The notes: generated by a model not told the origin, from the sequence alone. A stretch of 12,461 bases of DNA from Bacillota bacterium (GCA_023450835.1 JAEXGM010000185.1:1-12461), one strand, 5' to 3'. Positions 5,567 through 11,712 are shown, counted from the first letter of the stretch. Program-made: numbers and translations.

Positions 5567-5588
5567 GGAACCCATAGCGGTTCCTTTT
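5567..5588 (+). terminator. Terminator after the small peptide region
   Basis: GGAACC (5567-5572) pairs with GGTTCC (5579-5584), followed by TTTT. Probably ends the transcript of the two short peptides. Confidence 0.75.
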
Positions 5589-5626
5589 CTATACCCAAAA
5601 TTACACCAGATAGGAAGGTGAAGTGA

Positions 5627-5888
5627 TTGGCAAATGAACACAACTTAAGACGTTTAAGCCCGGACGAAGCCCGAGAGTTCGGAAGAAAAGGAGGGAAGGC
5701 ATCAGGAGAAGCCAGACTTCAGGAAGAATTTAAATATCCTGTTTACTACTGAAATAGATAGTCTAGAATGGTCCCCAATACTAGAATCCTTGAGGCCTGA
5801 TAGTACTTTGAAATCCGCTGTAAATGTTGCCATGATAAAAGAGAAATTCTTGGAAATAGACAAGGAATATGTTATAATTTGTATATGA
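5627..5888 (+). pseudogene. KGG-motif protein, probably frameshifted
   Basis: TTG 5627 follows GGAAGGTG and opens a 41-residue frame with SPDEAREFGRKGGKASGEAR, the KGG-type motif seen in short phage and plasmid proteins and in stress proteins. The frame stops at TGA 5750-5752. A different frame continues openly through IDSLEWSPILESL and VNVAMIKEKFLEIDKEY to TGA 5886-5888, which reads like the lost C-terminal part. Family members in clostridial phages are usually longer than 41 residues. I therefore read this as one gene broken by a frameshift near 5730. The promoter of the next gene lies in its 3' end. Confidence 0.5.
5850..5878 (+). promoter_or_regulatory. Promoter of the unknown membrane gene pair
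   Basis: TTGGAA (5850-5855), 17 bases, TATAAT (5873-5878), 35 bases before the start at 5913. Confidence 0.7.
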
Positions 5889-5912
5889 AATATATTTTTA
5901 AGGGAGATTAGG

Positions 5913-6509
5913 GTGAAAATATTCAAAGGAAAAAAGAAATTTAATCCCAATATAATATGGAAAGAATACTATGATATTGATTTAGAATATGAAAAAATAG
6001 TTTATCGTTATCTGTGTGGTATTTTAAAGAGGAAAAAGCTGAAAAGATTAAAAATTGAGGACAGGTTCGAACGGTATTATGATTGGAAAGAATATGTAAA
6101 ATTAAAACTTGGTAAGTTGGATAATATGGATGAACTTTATAGATTCTTAAATTTAAAAAAAAGGGGTACAAATAGTTATAAAGAAGTATATGGTTTGTTT
6201 TGTATTCCTATTTTTGTTTTTTTATTTAGTGAAATGATAATGGATTTTACAAAAATTTTTAACAATGTCAAAATACAAGATATAATAAAAGTAATGGAAT
6301 CATTACATAGTTTAGGAGCAAAGATTATTGTAGCAGTTTTTTGTATAATTATTTTTGCTTTAATGATAATAATATTAAGTGGACTTCCATTTTTTATGGT
6401 ATATGTAACAATTATTGATCACTGGAAAGCCAACGAAGAAGCCAACTTTATGGAAGATTATATGGAAATAATTAAAGAAATGATAGACGAGAAAGCGAAC
6501 CTAAGTTAG
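5913..6509 (+). CDS. Unknown membrane protein, 198 aa
   Basis: GTG 5913 follows AAGGGAG at six bases. Residues 1-90 are strongly basic and aromatic (clusters of K, R and Y), so this part is probably cytoplasmic and may touch nucleic acid or lipid. Two hydrophobic stretches follow, at about 93-112 and 136-168. The second is long and ends with a short acidic helical tail (EEANFMEDYMEIIKEMIDEK). I recognise no family. It has its own promoter, is followed 30 bases later by a small soluble partner, and lies as cargo at the right end of a defence-type element. A membrane effector with a soluble regulator is a reasonable guess, not more. Confidence 0.7.
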   Translation: MKIFKGKKKFNPNIIWKEYYDIDLEYEKIVYRYLCGILKRKKLKRLKIEDRFERYYDWKEYVKLKLGKLDNMDELYRFLNLKKRGTNSYKEVYGLFCIPIFVFLFSEMIMDFTKIFNNVKIQDIIKVMESLHSLGAKIIVAVFCIIIFALMIIILSGLPFFMVYVTIIDHWKANEEANFMEDYMEIIKEMIDEKANLS

Positions 6510-6539
6510 TTTATATCAAAAGTTTTGGAGAAAAAAATT

Positions 6540-6893
6540 ATGAAACATCATTTAGATCTGTTTGTAGAAAACGAAATTAAATTAATTCGTGATATACAAA
6601 ATTACCTGGACGAATTATGCCAAGGTGAGTTTCAAAAATTTGGAGTTTACAAAATTGATAAGGATAATTATAATTTTAGCTTTAATATTCCTGATTATAT
6701 AAAGCTTGAAGCAGTAAAAATACAGTCTATAGCATGTCTATTGAATGTAATCGAAATATATGAAAAAGCTGCTGCAATAAAATGGAGTTCTTTAGAAGAG
6801 CTAATGGAGATATACATACGCGAGCAATTAGTTGAGGAAATCAAAGTTATTATAAACGGACCACAAGAAGGAGATATCATAGAGGAGATCTAA
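6540..6893 (+). CDS. Unknown small soluble protein, 117 aa, partner of the membrane gene
   Basis: I chose ATG 6540, since GGAG lies ten bases upstream; the frame also opens at TTG 6525, which has no ribosome site. The product is acidic and helical (LFVENEIKLIRDIQNYLDEL near the start, SSLEELMEIYIREQLVEEIKVII near the end). It has no membrane segment and no catalytic motif that I can see. It is the last gene before the right arm repeats and shares a transcript with the membrane protein. Opposite charge (acidic here, basic N-terminus there) suggests the two may bind each other; this is inference. Confidence 0.7.
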   Translation: MKHHLDLFVENEIKLIRDIQNYLDELCQGEFQKFGVYKIDKDNYNFSFNIPDYIKLEAVKIQSIACLLNVIEIYEKAAAIKWSSLEELMEIYIREQLVEEIKVIINGPQEGDIIEEI

Positions 6894-6905
6894 ATGAGTT
6901 TTAAT

Positions 6906-6946
6906 TTTGGGGACTGTTTGGGGACTACAACTAAATTTGGGGACTA
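6906..6946 (+). repeat. Three 11-mer copies, probable recombinase arm sites (right)
   Basis: TTTGGGGACTG (6906-6916), TTTGGGGACTA (6917-6927) and TTTGGGGACTA (6936-6946), in the same orientation as the two copies at 305-326. They end 97 bases before the right core. In a circular form these three copies would lie on one side of the core and the left two on the other, as in an attP. Confidence 0.6.
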
Positions 6947-7043
6947 TAAAACATATTAAATTGTAATCTGTGAATCTTAAGAAATACAGTAAAATCAATA
7001 GGTATTATACGTTATGACACAATATAAAACGAAATTATGCCCA

Positions 7044-7118
7044 TTGGTAAGGTAAAGGTCTCGAGTTCAAGTCACGTCGGGAGCTTTCAAGAAAAGTAGG
7101 AAAAATCAAGGCTTAGAG
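7044..7118 (+). repeat. Right attachment repeat (attR), tRNA-Thr 3' fragment
   Basis: Direct repeat of 182-256. Only the 3' half of the tRNA is present and T212 is A here (7074), which breaks the T stem, so this copy is not a tRNA gene. The terminator copy at 7140-7163 follows. It marks the right end of the 6.9-kb element. Confidence 0.88.
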
Positions 7119-7139
7119 TAAAAATTTTAAATGAGAAGA

Positions 7140-7163
7140 CACTCAATATTGAGTGCCTTTTTT
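7140..7163 (+). terminator. Duplicated post-tRNA terminator
   Basis: CACTCA, ATAT loop, TGAGTG, CC and six T. The stem is the same as the terminator at 277-300. Confidence 0.8.
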
Positions 7164-7369
7164 ATTGCCCGAGTTTATTTGGCAGCTTCAAGGAGTTGTC
7201 TTCAAGCATAGTATTGTATTTGGGGATAATATTCGTAAAAGTCTGGTATGGTGTGGATAGACTCATTTGTTTGGCGTTTCACTGAATGGAGATACTATGA
7301 GCTGTCATTAACAGCCGTATGAAGGATGCTAATGCGCTAACAGAAGCGGTTTTTTAACATTTTGATACG
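7164..7369. other. Non-coding or decayed stretch after attR
   Basis: No intact gene. Bases 7286-7313 loosely repeat the start region of the 26-aa peptide (5301-5330), and a short open frame reads AVINSRMKDANALTEAVF to TAA at about 7358 without a proper start, which suggests a gene remnant. The host genes expected after sigH (rpmG, secE, nusG) are not here, so more foreign DNA follows. Confidence 0.4.
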
Positions 7370-7398
7370 TTGACACTTTAGTACTAAAGTTGTATAAT
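7370..7398 (+). promoter_or_regulatory. Consensus promoter of a small RNA
   Basis: TTGACA (7370-7375), exactly 17 bases, TATAAT (7393-7398). No ribosome site or gene follows, but a terminator comes about 100 bases later. Confidence 0.85.
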
Positions 7399-7404
7399 AT
7401 ACTT

Positions 7405-7509
7405 AACAAGACAGCCAGAGGATAGCTCGCACCTATCCGTCTCGGCGAAAATTAGATTACTTTAAAATAGTCGTCCGACCTTTACCAGAGAGCAGGACGG
7501 CTATTTTTT
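7405..7509 (+). ncRNA. Small RNA of about 105 nt, predicted type I antitoxin
   Basis: Runs from the promoter at 7370-7398 to a strong terminator: ATAGTCGTCC (7467-7476) pairs with GGACGGCTAT (7495-7504), followed by TTTTTT. Its 3' end overlaps the stop codon of the minus-strand peptide (7501-7590) and the 3' untranslated part of that mRNA. This convergent layout matches the txpA/ratA and clostridial Hol_Tox loci. Boundaries are predicted from signals only. Confidence 0.65.
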
Positions 7510-7590
7510 GTGCTTGTCATTTCTGACAAGTGTTATTATAGCTACTATCATAATTACAAAAGTAAATAAATCACCATATGTAATATACAT
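7501..7590 (-). CDS. Putative holin-like type I toxin peptide, 29 aa
   Basis: ATG at 7590 is preceded by AAGGGGTGGTG five bases upstream, so the start is internal to a longer open frame (from 7698) that has no ribosome site. The peptide has a short polar start (MYITYGDLF), one membrane helix (FVIMIVAIITLV) and a charged tail (RNDKHKK), the form of the putative holin-like toxin family (Hol_Tox) of Firmicutes. A TATAAT on the minus strand near 7665 may serve as the -10. The hairpin at 7467-7504 can end its mRNA too, since TTTTAAAG follows on that strand. The facing small RNA is the likely antitoxin. Confidence 0.7.
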   Translation of the reverse strand: MYITYGDLFTFVIMIVAIITLVRNDKHKK

Positions 7591-8140
7591 AAGCACCACC
7601 CCTTTCGCAAGACTCGAAACGGATGGCATGACCGTCCTACCGGCTGCCTGGGTAAATATATTATATGTCAATGTAGCTCTTGAGTATTTGTGGTACATGG
7701 AGCTGTTTTTTTTATTTGATTCTATTTCAAATTGATGTTTTTCATATAATTTATCAATGCGGAATTGTAAATAATCGTTAACTTCATTTTCAAGCTACTC
7801 AATATCTTCTTTTGGCACAATCTATTTTTTACTTTTAAATTTTTTATAATAAATAATATACCAAGTCCTAAAAAAATTAATTTTATTAAATTAAAAAAAC
7901 ATATTAAAAGCAATTAATTCAGACATTATTGATCTCCATTTATTTATTACTATATATTAAAAATAGTGAAAAGTAAATATCCCCAAAAGTGTACGCAATA
8001 CCGCAAAATGGATAAAGTTAGGATGAAACTTAAGCTTTTGTTTGCATACATGACTGAAAAACTAGCGACATAGTTAAATAAACTGGCTAGATTTCTATTA
8101 TTTAAAATATTAACTTATTAAAAAATTTGGGCCAAAAAGA
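7591..8140. other. AT-rich stretch without a supported gene
   Basis: Contains the leader of the 29-aa peptide (to about 7660). Further upstream on the minus strand a frame reads LENEVNDYLQFRIDKLYEKHQFEIE (in parts, about 7715-7790), interrupted by TAG, which looks like a worn gene fragment. From 7800 to 8130 the sequence is very AT-rich with only short frames lacking ribosome sites. TTTTGGGGAT on the minus strand near 7979-7988 recalls the arm repeat but is a single partial copy. Confidence 0.4.
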
Positions 8141-8178
8141 AAAATGCATTGGAGAAAAATCAATTTCCGATGCATTTT
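8134..8178 (-). terminator. Terminator of the repressor-peptidase transcript
   Basis: AAAATGCAT (8141-8149) pairs with ATGCATTTT (8170-8178). On the minus strand a TTTTTCTTTTT tract follows. It ends the leftward transcript about 70 bases after the ImmA-like gene. Confidence 0.7.
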
Positions 8179-8245
8179 GTCTACAGTCTGAAAATTCTGA
8201 CCATAGGGAACTCTTTCTATGCGTTTTTTAAATATTATATAAAGT

Positions 8246-8725
8246 TCAAATCATTTTAAATAAAGTCAGAAATGGCTCAAAGAAAATTACGTAATTATCA
8301 ATTTCGATATATTCTCCATATTTATTTTTATAACATGCCAGAGCTTCACATAAAAAATCTTCTGTTACATTCAGGTATTCTGCCATTTCATACAAGCTTG
8401 TACAACCATTTTCATAAGCTTTCACTATACCTATCAAACCAATTCTTTTATTATAAGCCAGTAAGCGGGCTTTATATTCCTGTTTACGGTTCATTACAAT
8501 CGCTTGATTTGTTATATCGCCATCCGTTAGGTAATAATGTCCAAGTTCTTCAGCCAATATGCATGCTTTCTCTTTAAGTGACAGGATTGACTTGCTTAAA
8601 GCAATAACATTATCACTGTATAAGCCTTTAATACGCGGGCTTATGAAATGGTACCGATCAATAATTTCAACCCCGCAATCATATGCCTCTTGTTCTAATT
8701 CCTCATCGTAAGTCAAAATGTTCAT
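8246..8725 (-). CDS. ImmA/IrrE-family metallopeptidase (XkdA-like)
   Basis: 159 aa; ATG 8725 has AAGGGG directly upstream and follows the repressor stop by five bases. The family cleaves or removes phage and ICE repressors after DNA damage, as ImmA does for ImmR in ICEBs1. Visible are ACILAEELGHYYLTDGDI (55-72), the zinc-site helix, and a C-terminal helix-turn-helix-like part (TSLYEMAEYLNVTEDFLCEAL). The usual HEXXH reads EELGH here: the first histidine is replaced by glutamate, a variant I believe is common in firmicute phage members. It would relieve repression of the rightward operon. Confidence 0.85.
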   Translation of the reverse strand: MNILTYDEELEQEAYDCGVEIIDRYHFISPRIKGLYSDNVIALSKSILSLKEKACILAEELGHYYLTDGDITNQAIVMNRKQEYKARLLAYNKRIGLIGIVKAYENGCTSLYEMAEYLNVTEDFLCEALACYKNKYGEYIEIDNYVIFFEPFLTLFKMI

Positions 8726-8730
8726 TCCCC

Positions 8731-9045
8731 TTATTTACGTCTGTTTTTAACAAATTCGGCGAATTGCTTGATTTCTTTCAGCTCATCTTCCGTGAATTTA
8801 TCTCCCTCAAAATGAGCTGCTATTGTAAGCGGCTTCTCAATCGCATCTTCCCAACTATAAATTTGATTAGGAGATATATTGAATATGAAGCAAATCTCTT
8901 CAATCGTATCCGCATCAGGTTTATTATCTCCGCGTTCCCAGTTAGAAATCACATTCTTGGATTTACCTAAACGGTTTGCAAGTTCTTCCTGTGTAAACTT
9001 GGCTTGGATTCGAAACCTTTTAATATTTTCTCCAATCGTATTCAT
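8731..9045 (-). CDS. XRE-family phage repressor
   Basis: 104 aa; ATG 9045 is preceded by GGAGGG. Residues 6-60 are a clear XRE/Cro-cI helix-turn-helix (FTQEELANRLGKSKNVISNWERG, then DADTIEEICFIFNISPNQIY). The tail FTEDELKEIKQFAEFVKNRRK is typical of repressors paired with ImmA-type peptidases. It probably binds the 15-bp TACAG...CTGTA sites at 9078-9184, repressing the rightward promoter and adjusting its own. Its layout with the peptidase matches PBSX (Xre/XkdA) and ICEBs1 (ImmR/ImmA). Confidence 0.9.
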   Translation of the reverse strand: MNTIGENIKRFRIQAKFTQEELANRLGKSKNVISNWERGDNKPDADTIEEICFIFNISPNQIYSWEDAIEKPLTIAAHFEGDKFTEDELKEIKQFAEFVKNRRK

Positions 9046-9073
9046 AAGTACCCTCCAAATTCATTATGACATG

Positions 9074-9102
9074 ATTGTACAGCAATTCTGTGTTTTTGTA
9101 AA
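9074..9102 (-). promoter_or_regulatory. Repressor promoter (leftward)
   Basis: On the minus strand, TTTACA (9097-9102), a 17-base spacer and TACAAT (9074-9079). An operator copy fills the spacer, so the repressor can control itself. Confidence 0.7.
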
Positions 9103-9184
9103 GATAAAAGTACAGAAATTATGGACTTTTACATTGACAGTACAGAATAACTGTGTTATATTCAAAAAGTACAGAATTGCTGTA
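9078..9184. promoter_or_regulatory. Four repressor operators, 15-bp partial palindromes
   Basis: Copies: TACAGCAATTCTGTG (9078-9092), TACAGAAATTATGGA (9111-9125, weakest), TACAGAATAACTGTG (9141-9155) and TACAGAATTGCTGTA (9170-9184, most symmetric). The core is ACAG-N5-CTGT. Spacing between starts is 33, 30 and 29 bases, about three helix turns, which favours cooperative binding. They cover both divergent promoters. Confidence 0.8.
9134..9162 (+). promoter_or_regulatory. Rightward early promoter
   Basis: TTGACA (9134-9139), 17 bases, TATATT (9157-9162). Operator copy 9141-9155 lies in the spacer and another (9170-9184) at the start of transcription, so repression is expected. Confidence 0.75.
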
Positions 9185-9348
9185 TAAAATAAATAAAGTA
9201 ATTAAAAGTATATGACTAATTAAAGTCTATATATGCGAAATAAGAGTAAAGAAAAAAGGTTGATACAAAGGCGGTATAAAGAAAAATAATTCAGTGCAAT
9301 ACAGCTTTATATGAACGGCCATGCCAGGAAAGGAGGATAAGGATTAAT

Positions 9349-9417
9349 GTGTTGATGGGTTTAAGTATGAATGAATTCGGGTCTGCAGAAAATATGGATT
9401 ACCTTTTTAACAAGTAA
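9349..9417 (+). CDS. Short peptide, 20-22 aa, leader of the rightward operon
   Basis: A strong AAAGGAGG stands at about 9329-9336; GTG 9349 or ATG 9355 in the same frame can start. The peptide contains MNEFGSAENMDYLF and ends at TAA 9415-9417, directly followed by ATG 9418, so it may couple translation to the next gene. I do not recognise it. The long leader before it (9190-9330) has no other supported gene. Confidence 0.45.
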   Translation: MLMGLSMNEFGSAENMDYLFNK

Positions 9418-9783
9418 ATGGTAAAAGTGACCGGAAAAAGGCAGCAGCAAGCAGTTTTAATAGTTGATTCAGGTATGGCAATAGAGGAGAAAAGCATGAG
9501 GGAAGCCCAATTAACAATAGAAAAAATAGCAATTCAGAGGATTTTGAGAAAGACAGTAAAGTTACAGGAAGGTATGGAAGTCTTAAATGAGGATTCAACA
9601 AATCTGGAACTTAAGAATGCATATCACAATCATGGTATTGTGCAAGGTTACATGAAATGCCTGAAGGATTTGGAGCTGATGATAGACCCTGACTATGGCA
9701 GCTTTTTCATAAAGCAGCTTCAAATTGGTGAGAAGATTAATAAGTTGCTGGAAAGAAGAGTCCGGGAAAAAGGCAGGGGATAA
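9418..9783 (+). CDS. Hypothetical phage protein, 121 aa
   Basis: Two starts compete: ATG 9418, coupled to the previous stop but without its own ribosome site, and ATG 9496, with GAGGAG six bases upstream (95 aa). The second seems better. The product is helical and charged, with no domain I can name (AYHNHGIVQGYMKCLKDLELM in the middle, a basic end ERRVREKGRG). It lies between the switch and the late regulator, where PBSX-like elements keep small early genes. It may be regulatory. Confidence 0.6.
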   Translation: MVKVTGKRQQQAVLIVDSGMAIEEKSMREAQLTIEKIAIQRILRKTVKLQEGMEVLNEDSTNLELKNAYHNHGIVQGYMKCLKDLELMIDPDYGSFFIKQLQIGEKINKLLERRVREKGRG

Positions 9784-9829
9784 GCAGTGACGGACTGAAA
9801 CAGCTGGGAAATTATAAGGAGGTGATTAT

Positions 9830-10192
9830 TTGACAGAAAAAGAATTAAGCCAGTATAAGGCCATTAAGTGTGAAATAGCGGACTTAAACCGCCGCATTGA
9901 GGAGACAAAGTGGGCAGAGAATACAGACCCAGTACAGAGACAGGAAAAAGTATTAGAACTTTTAAGACAACGTGAAACCCAAAAGGATGATCTAATTGAA
10001 ATGCAAAGAGAAATGGAAAATTACATCAATGAGATACCGGACAGTTTAACGCGGGTGATATTTAGAATGTATTTTTTTGACGGTTTAAATCAACTGGAGA
10101 TAGGCCGTAAGACAGGATATGACCAGGGCACAGTTTCACGGAAGATCAAAAGTTATATCAAGTTGCATAGCATGCATACGATAACCTGCTAA
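9830..10192 (+). CDS. Sigma-70 region 4-like late regulator (Xpf-type)
   Basis: TTG 9830 is preceded by AAGGAGGTGATT, an almost complete anti-16S match, which fixes the start. 120 aa: residues 1-68 form a long charged helix, probably a coiled coil, and 70-112 a sigma region 4-like helix-turn-helix (LTRVIFRMYFFDGLNQLEIG, then YDQGTVSRKIKSYI). Proteins of this kind (positive control factor Xpf of PBSX, ArpU/RinA-like activators) switch on structural genes of phages and tailocins. It directly precedes the structural operon and the perfect palindrome at 10284-10299. Confidence 0.75.
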   Translation: MTEKELSQYKAIKCEIADLNRRIEETKWAENTDPVQRQEKVLELLRQRETQKDDLIEMQREMENYINEIPDSLTRVIFRMYFFDGLNQLEIGRKTGYDQGTVSRKIKSYIKLHSMHTITC

Positions 10193-10283
10193 AATGAGAA
10201 CATGGAACTCTGTACAGAGAGTCTTCCGGCAGCCGCCGACTTAAACGGACGGTAGCTGTTCATAGGAAGAATCCATAATAATA

Positions 10284-10299
10284 AAACTAGCGCTAGTTT
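10284..10299. promoter_or_regulatory. Perfect 16-bp palindrome before the structural genes
   Basis: AAACTAGC-GCTAGTTT is fully symmetric and lies 42 bases before the connector gene. Before it, arms TCTTCC and GGAAGA (about 10229-10270) enclose smaller hairpins. It may be an activator site for the late operon. No T-run makes it a terminator. Confidence 0.5.
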
Positions 10300-10341
10300 A
10301 ATACCGAGGGTTTGGCACCTTGGTTACTTAAGGGGGAATCT

Positions 10342-10608
10342 ATGGAGAAAGAAGAAATAAAACTATATCTAAGGATAGATGGTCCGGAGGATGACAGTTT
10401 GATCACAGCATTACAAATGTCAGCAGAAGAATACCTTTTAAATGAAGGTATCAGCAAGGACTATACCAAAGAGCTTTATAAACTTGCCATTAAGCTTTTA
10501 GTTGCCCACTGGTATGAATATAGGGCAGTAGTGTTAATAAGCGATAACTGTATGCATAAACTTCCATATAGTTTGGATGAAATAATAACACAGCTAAAAA
10601 ATGTGTAA
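10342..10608 (+). CDS. Head-tail connector protein (gp6/YqbG-like)
   Basis: I chose ATG 10342, five bases after AAGGGGG, rather than TTG 10312. 88 aa, the normal length. The pattern EIKLYLRIDGPEDDSLITALQMSAEEYLL near the start, and KLAIKLLVAHWYEYR later, identify the phage gp6-like connector (Phage_connect family). In a virion it sits below the portal. No portal, terminase or capsid gene stands before it; the late regulator ends only 150 bases upstream. In contractile tailocins such a neck protein can cap the tail. Confidence 0.82.
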   Translation: MEKEEIKLYLRIDGPEDDSLITALQMSAEEYLLNEGISKDYTKELYKLAIKLLVAHWYEYRAVVLISDNCMHKLPYSLDEIITQLKNV

Positions 10609-10632
10609 AGACCAAGGAATTGAGGCGATTAA

Positions 10633-11226
10633 ATGAATCCAGGTGAGCTAAAAGAAAAAATATCTATCCTGTCACTTAACCAGGCAGACACAACTTTCTC
10701 ATGGGAAATAACATCTGATTCCTGGGGAAAAGTTGAACAGTTAAGAGGCGGTAACAGATTTTCAAAAGCGGGATTGGACGTAAAGTCAATTAGGTTTACT
10801 TTACGAAAGAGAGATGATTTGACCCTACATAAAGCTTTTTCCTGGAGAGGGAAGCACTGCCTTTTATTAGACATCAGGGAAGAGGGCAACATGTATCAAA
10901 AGGTATATGCTGCACTGATAGAGCCTTTACCCTGCGGTGTGATACAAAGGGGAGAGCCAAGGTTAGATGAGCTTAACAGGCCCGTTTATGATAATGGGAC
11001 ACAGATAACTTTTCCGGGATACCTTACTGAAAAATCTCTTGAGTTTACACAGGCAAATCCAATGAGTTACAGGGAGTCAAAATATGTATTGATAACACCC
11101 AAAGCAATTGTATTAAAGTCCGGAGATTTAGTAACTGTAAATGGTATCACTTATAAAGTGATTATTCCTCATGCTTTGAATGAATACAAAAATGAGTATG
11201 AAATCATGGTGAAGGAGGATATCTAA
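10633..11226 (+). CDS. Head closure / head-tail adaptor protein, two-part
   Basis: 197 aa; ATG 10633 with GAGG seven bases upstream. The first about 100 residues follow the phage head-tail joining pattern (MNPGELKEKISIL, a tryptophan, then RGGNRFSKAG, IRFTLRKRDDL, and KVYAALIEP). Residues about 105-197 form a second part with beta-rich character (KSLEFTQANPMSYRESKYVLI, GDLVTVNGITYKVIIP), which looks like a second adaptor domain. Usual head-closure proteins have about 100-120 residues, so this one is double size. It stands between connector and tail terminator, the normal neck order. Confidence 0.72.
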   Translation: MNPGELKEKISILSLNQADTTFSWEITSDSWGKVEQLRGGNRFSKAGLDVKSIRFTLRKRDDLTLHKAFSWRGKHCLLLDIREEGNMYQKVYAALIEPLPCGVIQRGEPRLDELNRPVYDNGTQITFPGYLTEKSLEFTQANPMSYRESKYVLITPKAIVLKSGDLVTVNGITYKVIIPHALNEYKNEYEIMVKEDI

Positions 11227-11260
11227 TGAAAAGTAAAGGTCAAAAATCGGAGGGATTGAA

Positions 11261-11710
11261 ATGGTCAGACAAGCAGATATCGTAACCGCTATAAACACTC
11301 TCTTAGTAAAAGTATATCCGGGTTTTACTGTCTACACACAGTCCTGCCCGAAAGATTTCAAGAGACCGTCCTTCTTGATTGAAATTATAAAAAGCAGTCA
11401 GGTAGATTTATGTCGGACGAGTATAGAAAAGACGGTTTATTTTAAAATTACATGCTTTACGCAGGTAGACCAATATTATTGTTCAGACCCCGAAGAACTT
11501 GCCGGCATGCAGCAGCGCGTTTTAGAGCTTTTTGGCCAGGGCTACGTTACTGTCGGTGAAAGAGCATTAAAAGTAAAGGAATGCACAGGTACAATGGAGA
11601 CGGATAGGTCTTACATTGAACTGCAATTAGAATTTGTTGATAACAGAACCGATGAAGAGGATCAGACGCCAATTGCAGCATCGGTTACCACAAAAATACA
11701 GGAGGTTTAA
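11261..11710 (+). CDS. Tail terminator family protein
   Basis: 149 aa; ATG 11261 with GGAGGG six bases upstream. The start DIVTAINTLLVKVYPGFTVYTQ, the middle RPSFLIEII and the late GTMETDRSYIELQLEFVDNR match the clostridial phage tail terminator family (DUF6838-like, by memory). Such proteins stop tail growth and cap the tail. Its place directly before the sheath gene is the same as in PBSX-type and contractile clostridial tails. Confidence 0.75.
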   Translation: MVRQADIVTAINTLLVKVYPGFTVYTQSCPKDFKRPSFLIEIIKSSQVDLCRTSIEKTVYFKITCFTQVDQYYCSDPEELAGMQQRVLELFGQGYVTVGERALKVKECTGTMETDRSYIELQLEFVDNRTDEEDQTPIAASVTTKIQEV

Positions 11711-11712
11711 TT

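Noticed and set aside
5941..6171. Minus-strand frame opposite the unknown membrane gene
   Set aside because: Shadow of a better-supported plus-strand gene with promoter and ribosome site.
7501..7698. 65-aa version of the minus-strand holin-like peptide
   Set aside because: The long start has no ribosome site; the internal ATG at 7590 has a strong one.
7722..7913. Minus-strand 63-aa hydrophobic frame
   Set aside because: No ribosome site, very AT-rich, and it ends inside the leader region of the 29-aa peptide. Hydrophobicity follows from base composition.
7979..7988. Possible extra arm repeat (minus-strand TTTTGGGGAT)
   Set aside because: Single partial copy without a nearby att core; too weak to call.
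8272..9187. Plus-strand frames opposite the repressor and peptidase
   Set aside because: Shadows; the minus-strand genes have clear domains and ribosome sites.
9232..9288. 18-aa basic frame in the early leader (ATG near 9232)
   Set aside because: No ribosome site and chance length; left as untranslated leader.
11226..11285. 19-aa frame between head closure and tail terminator genes
   Set aside because: Starts at the previous stop and overlaps the next gene; no own ribosome site and no recognisable content.
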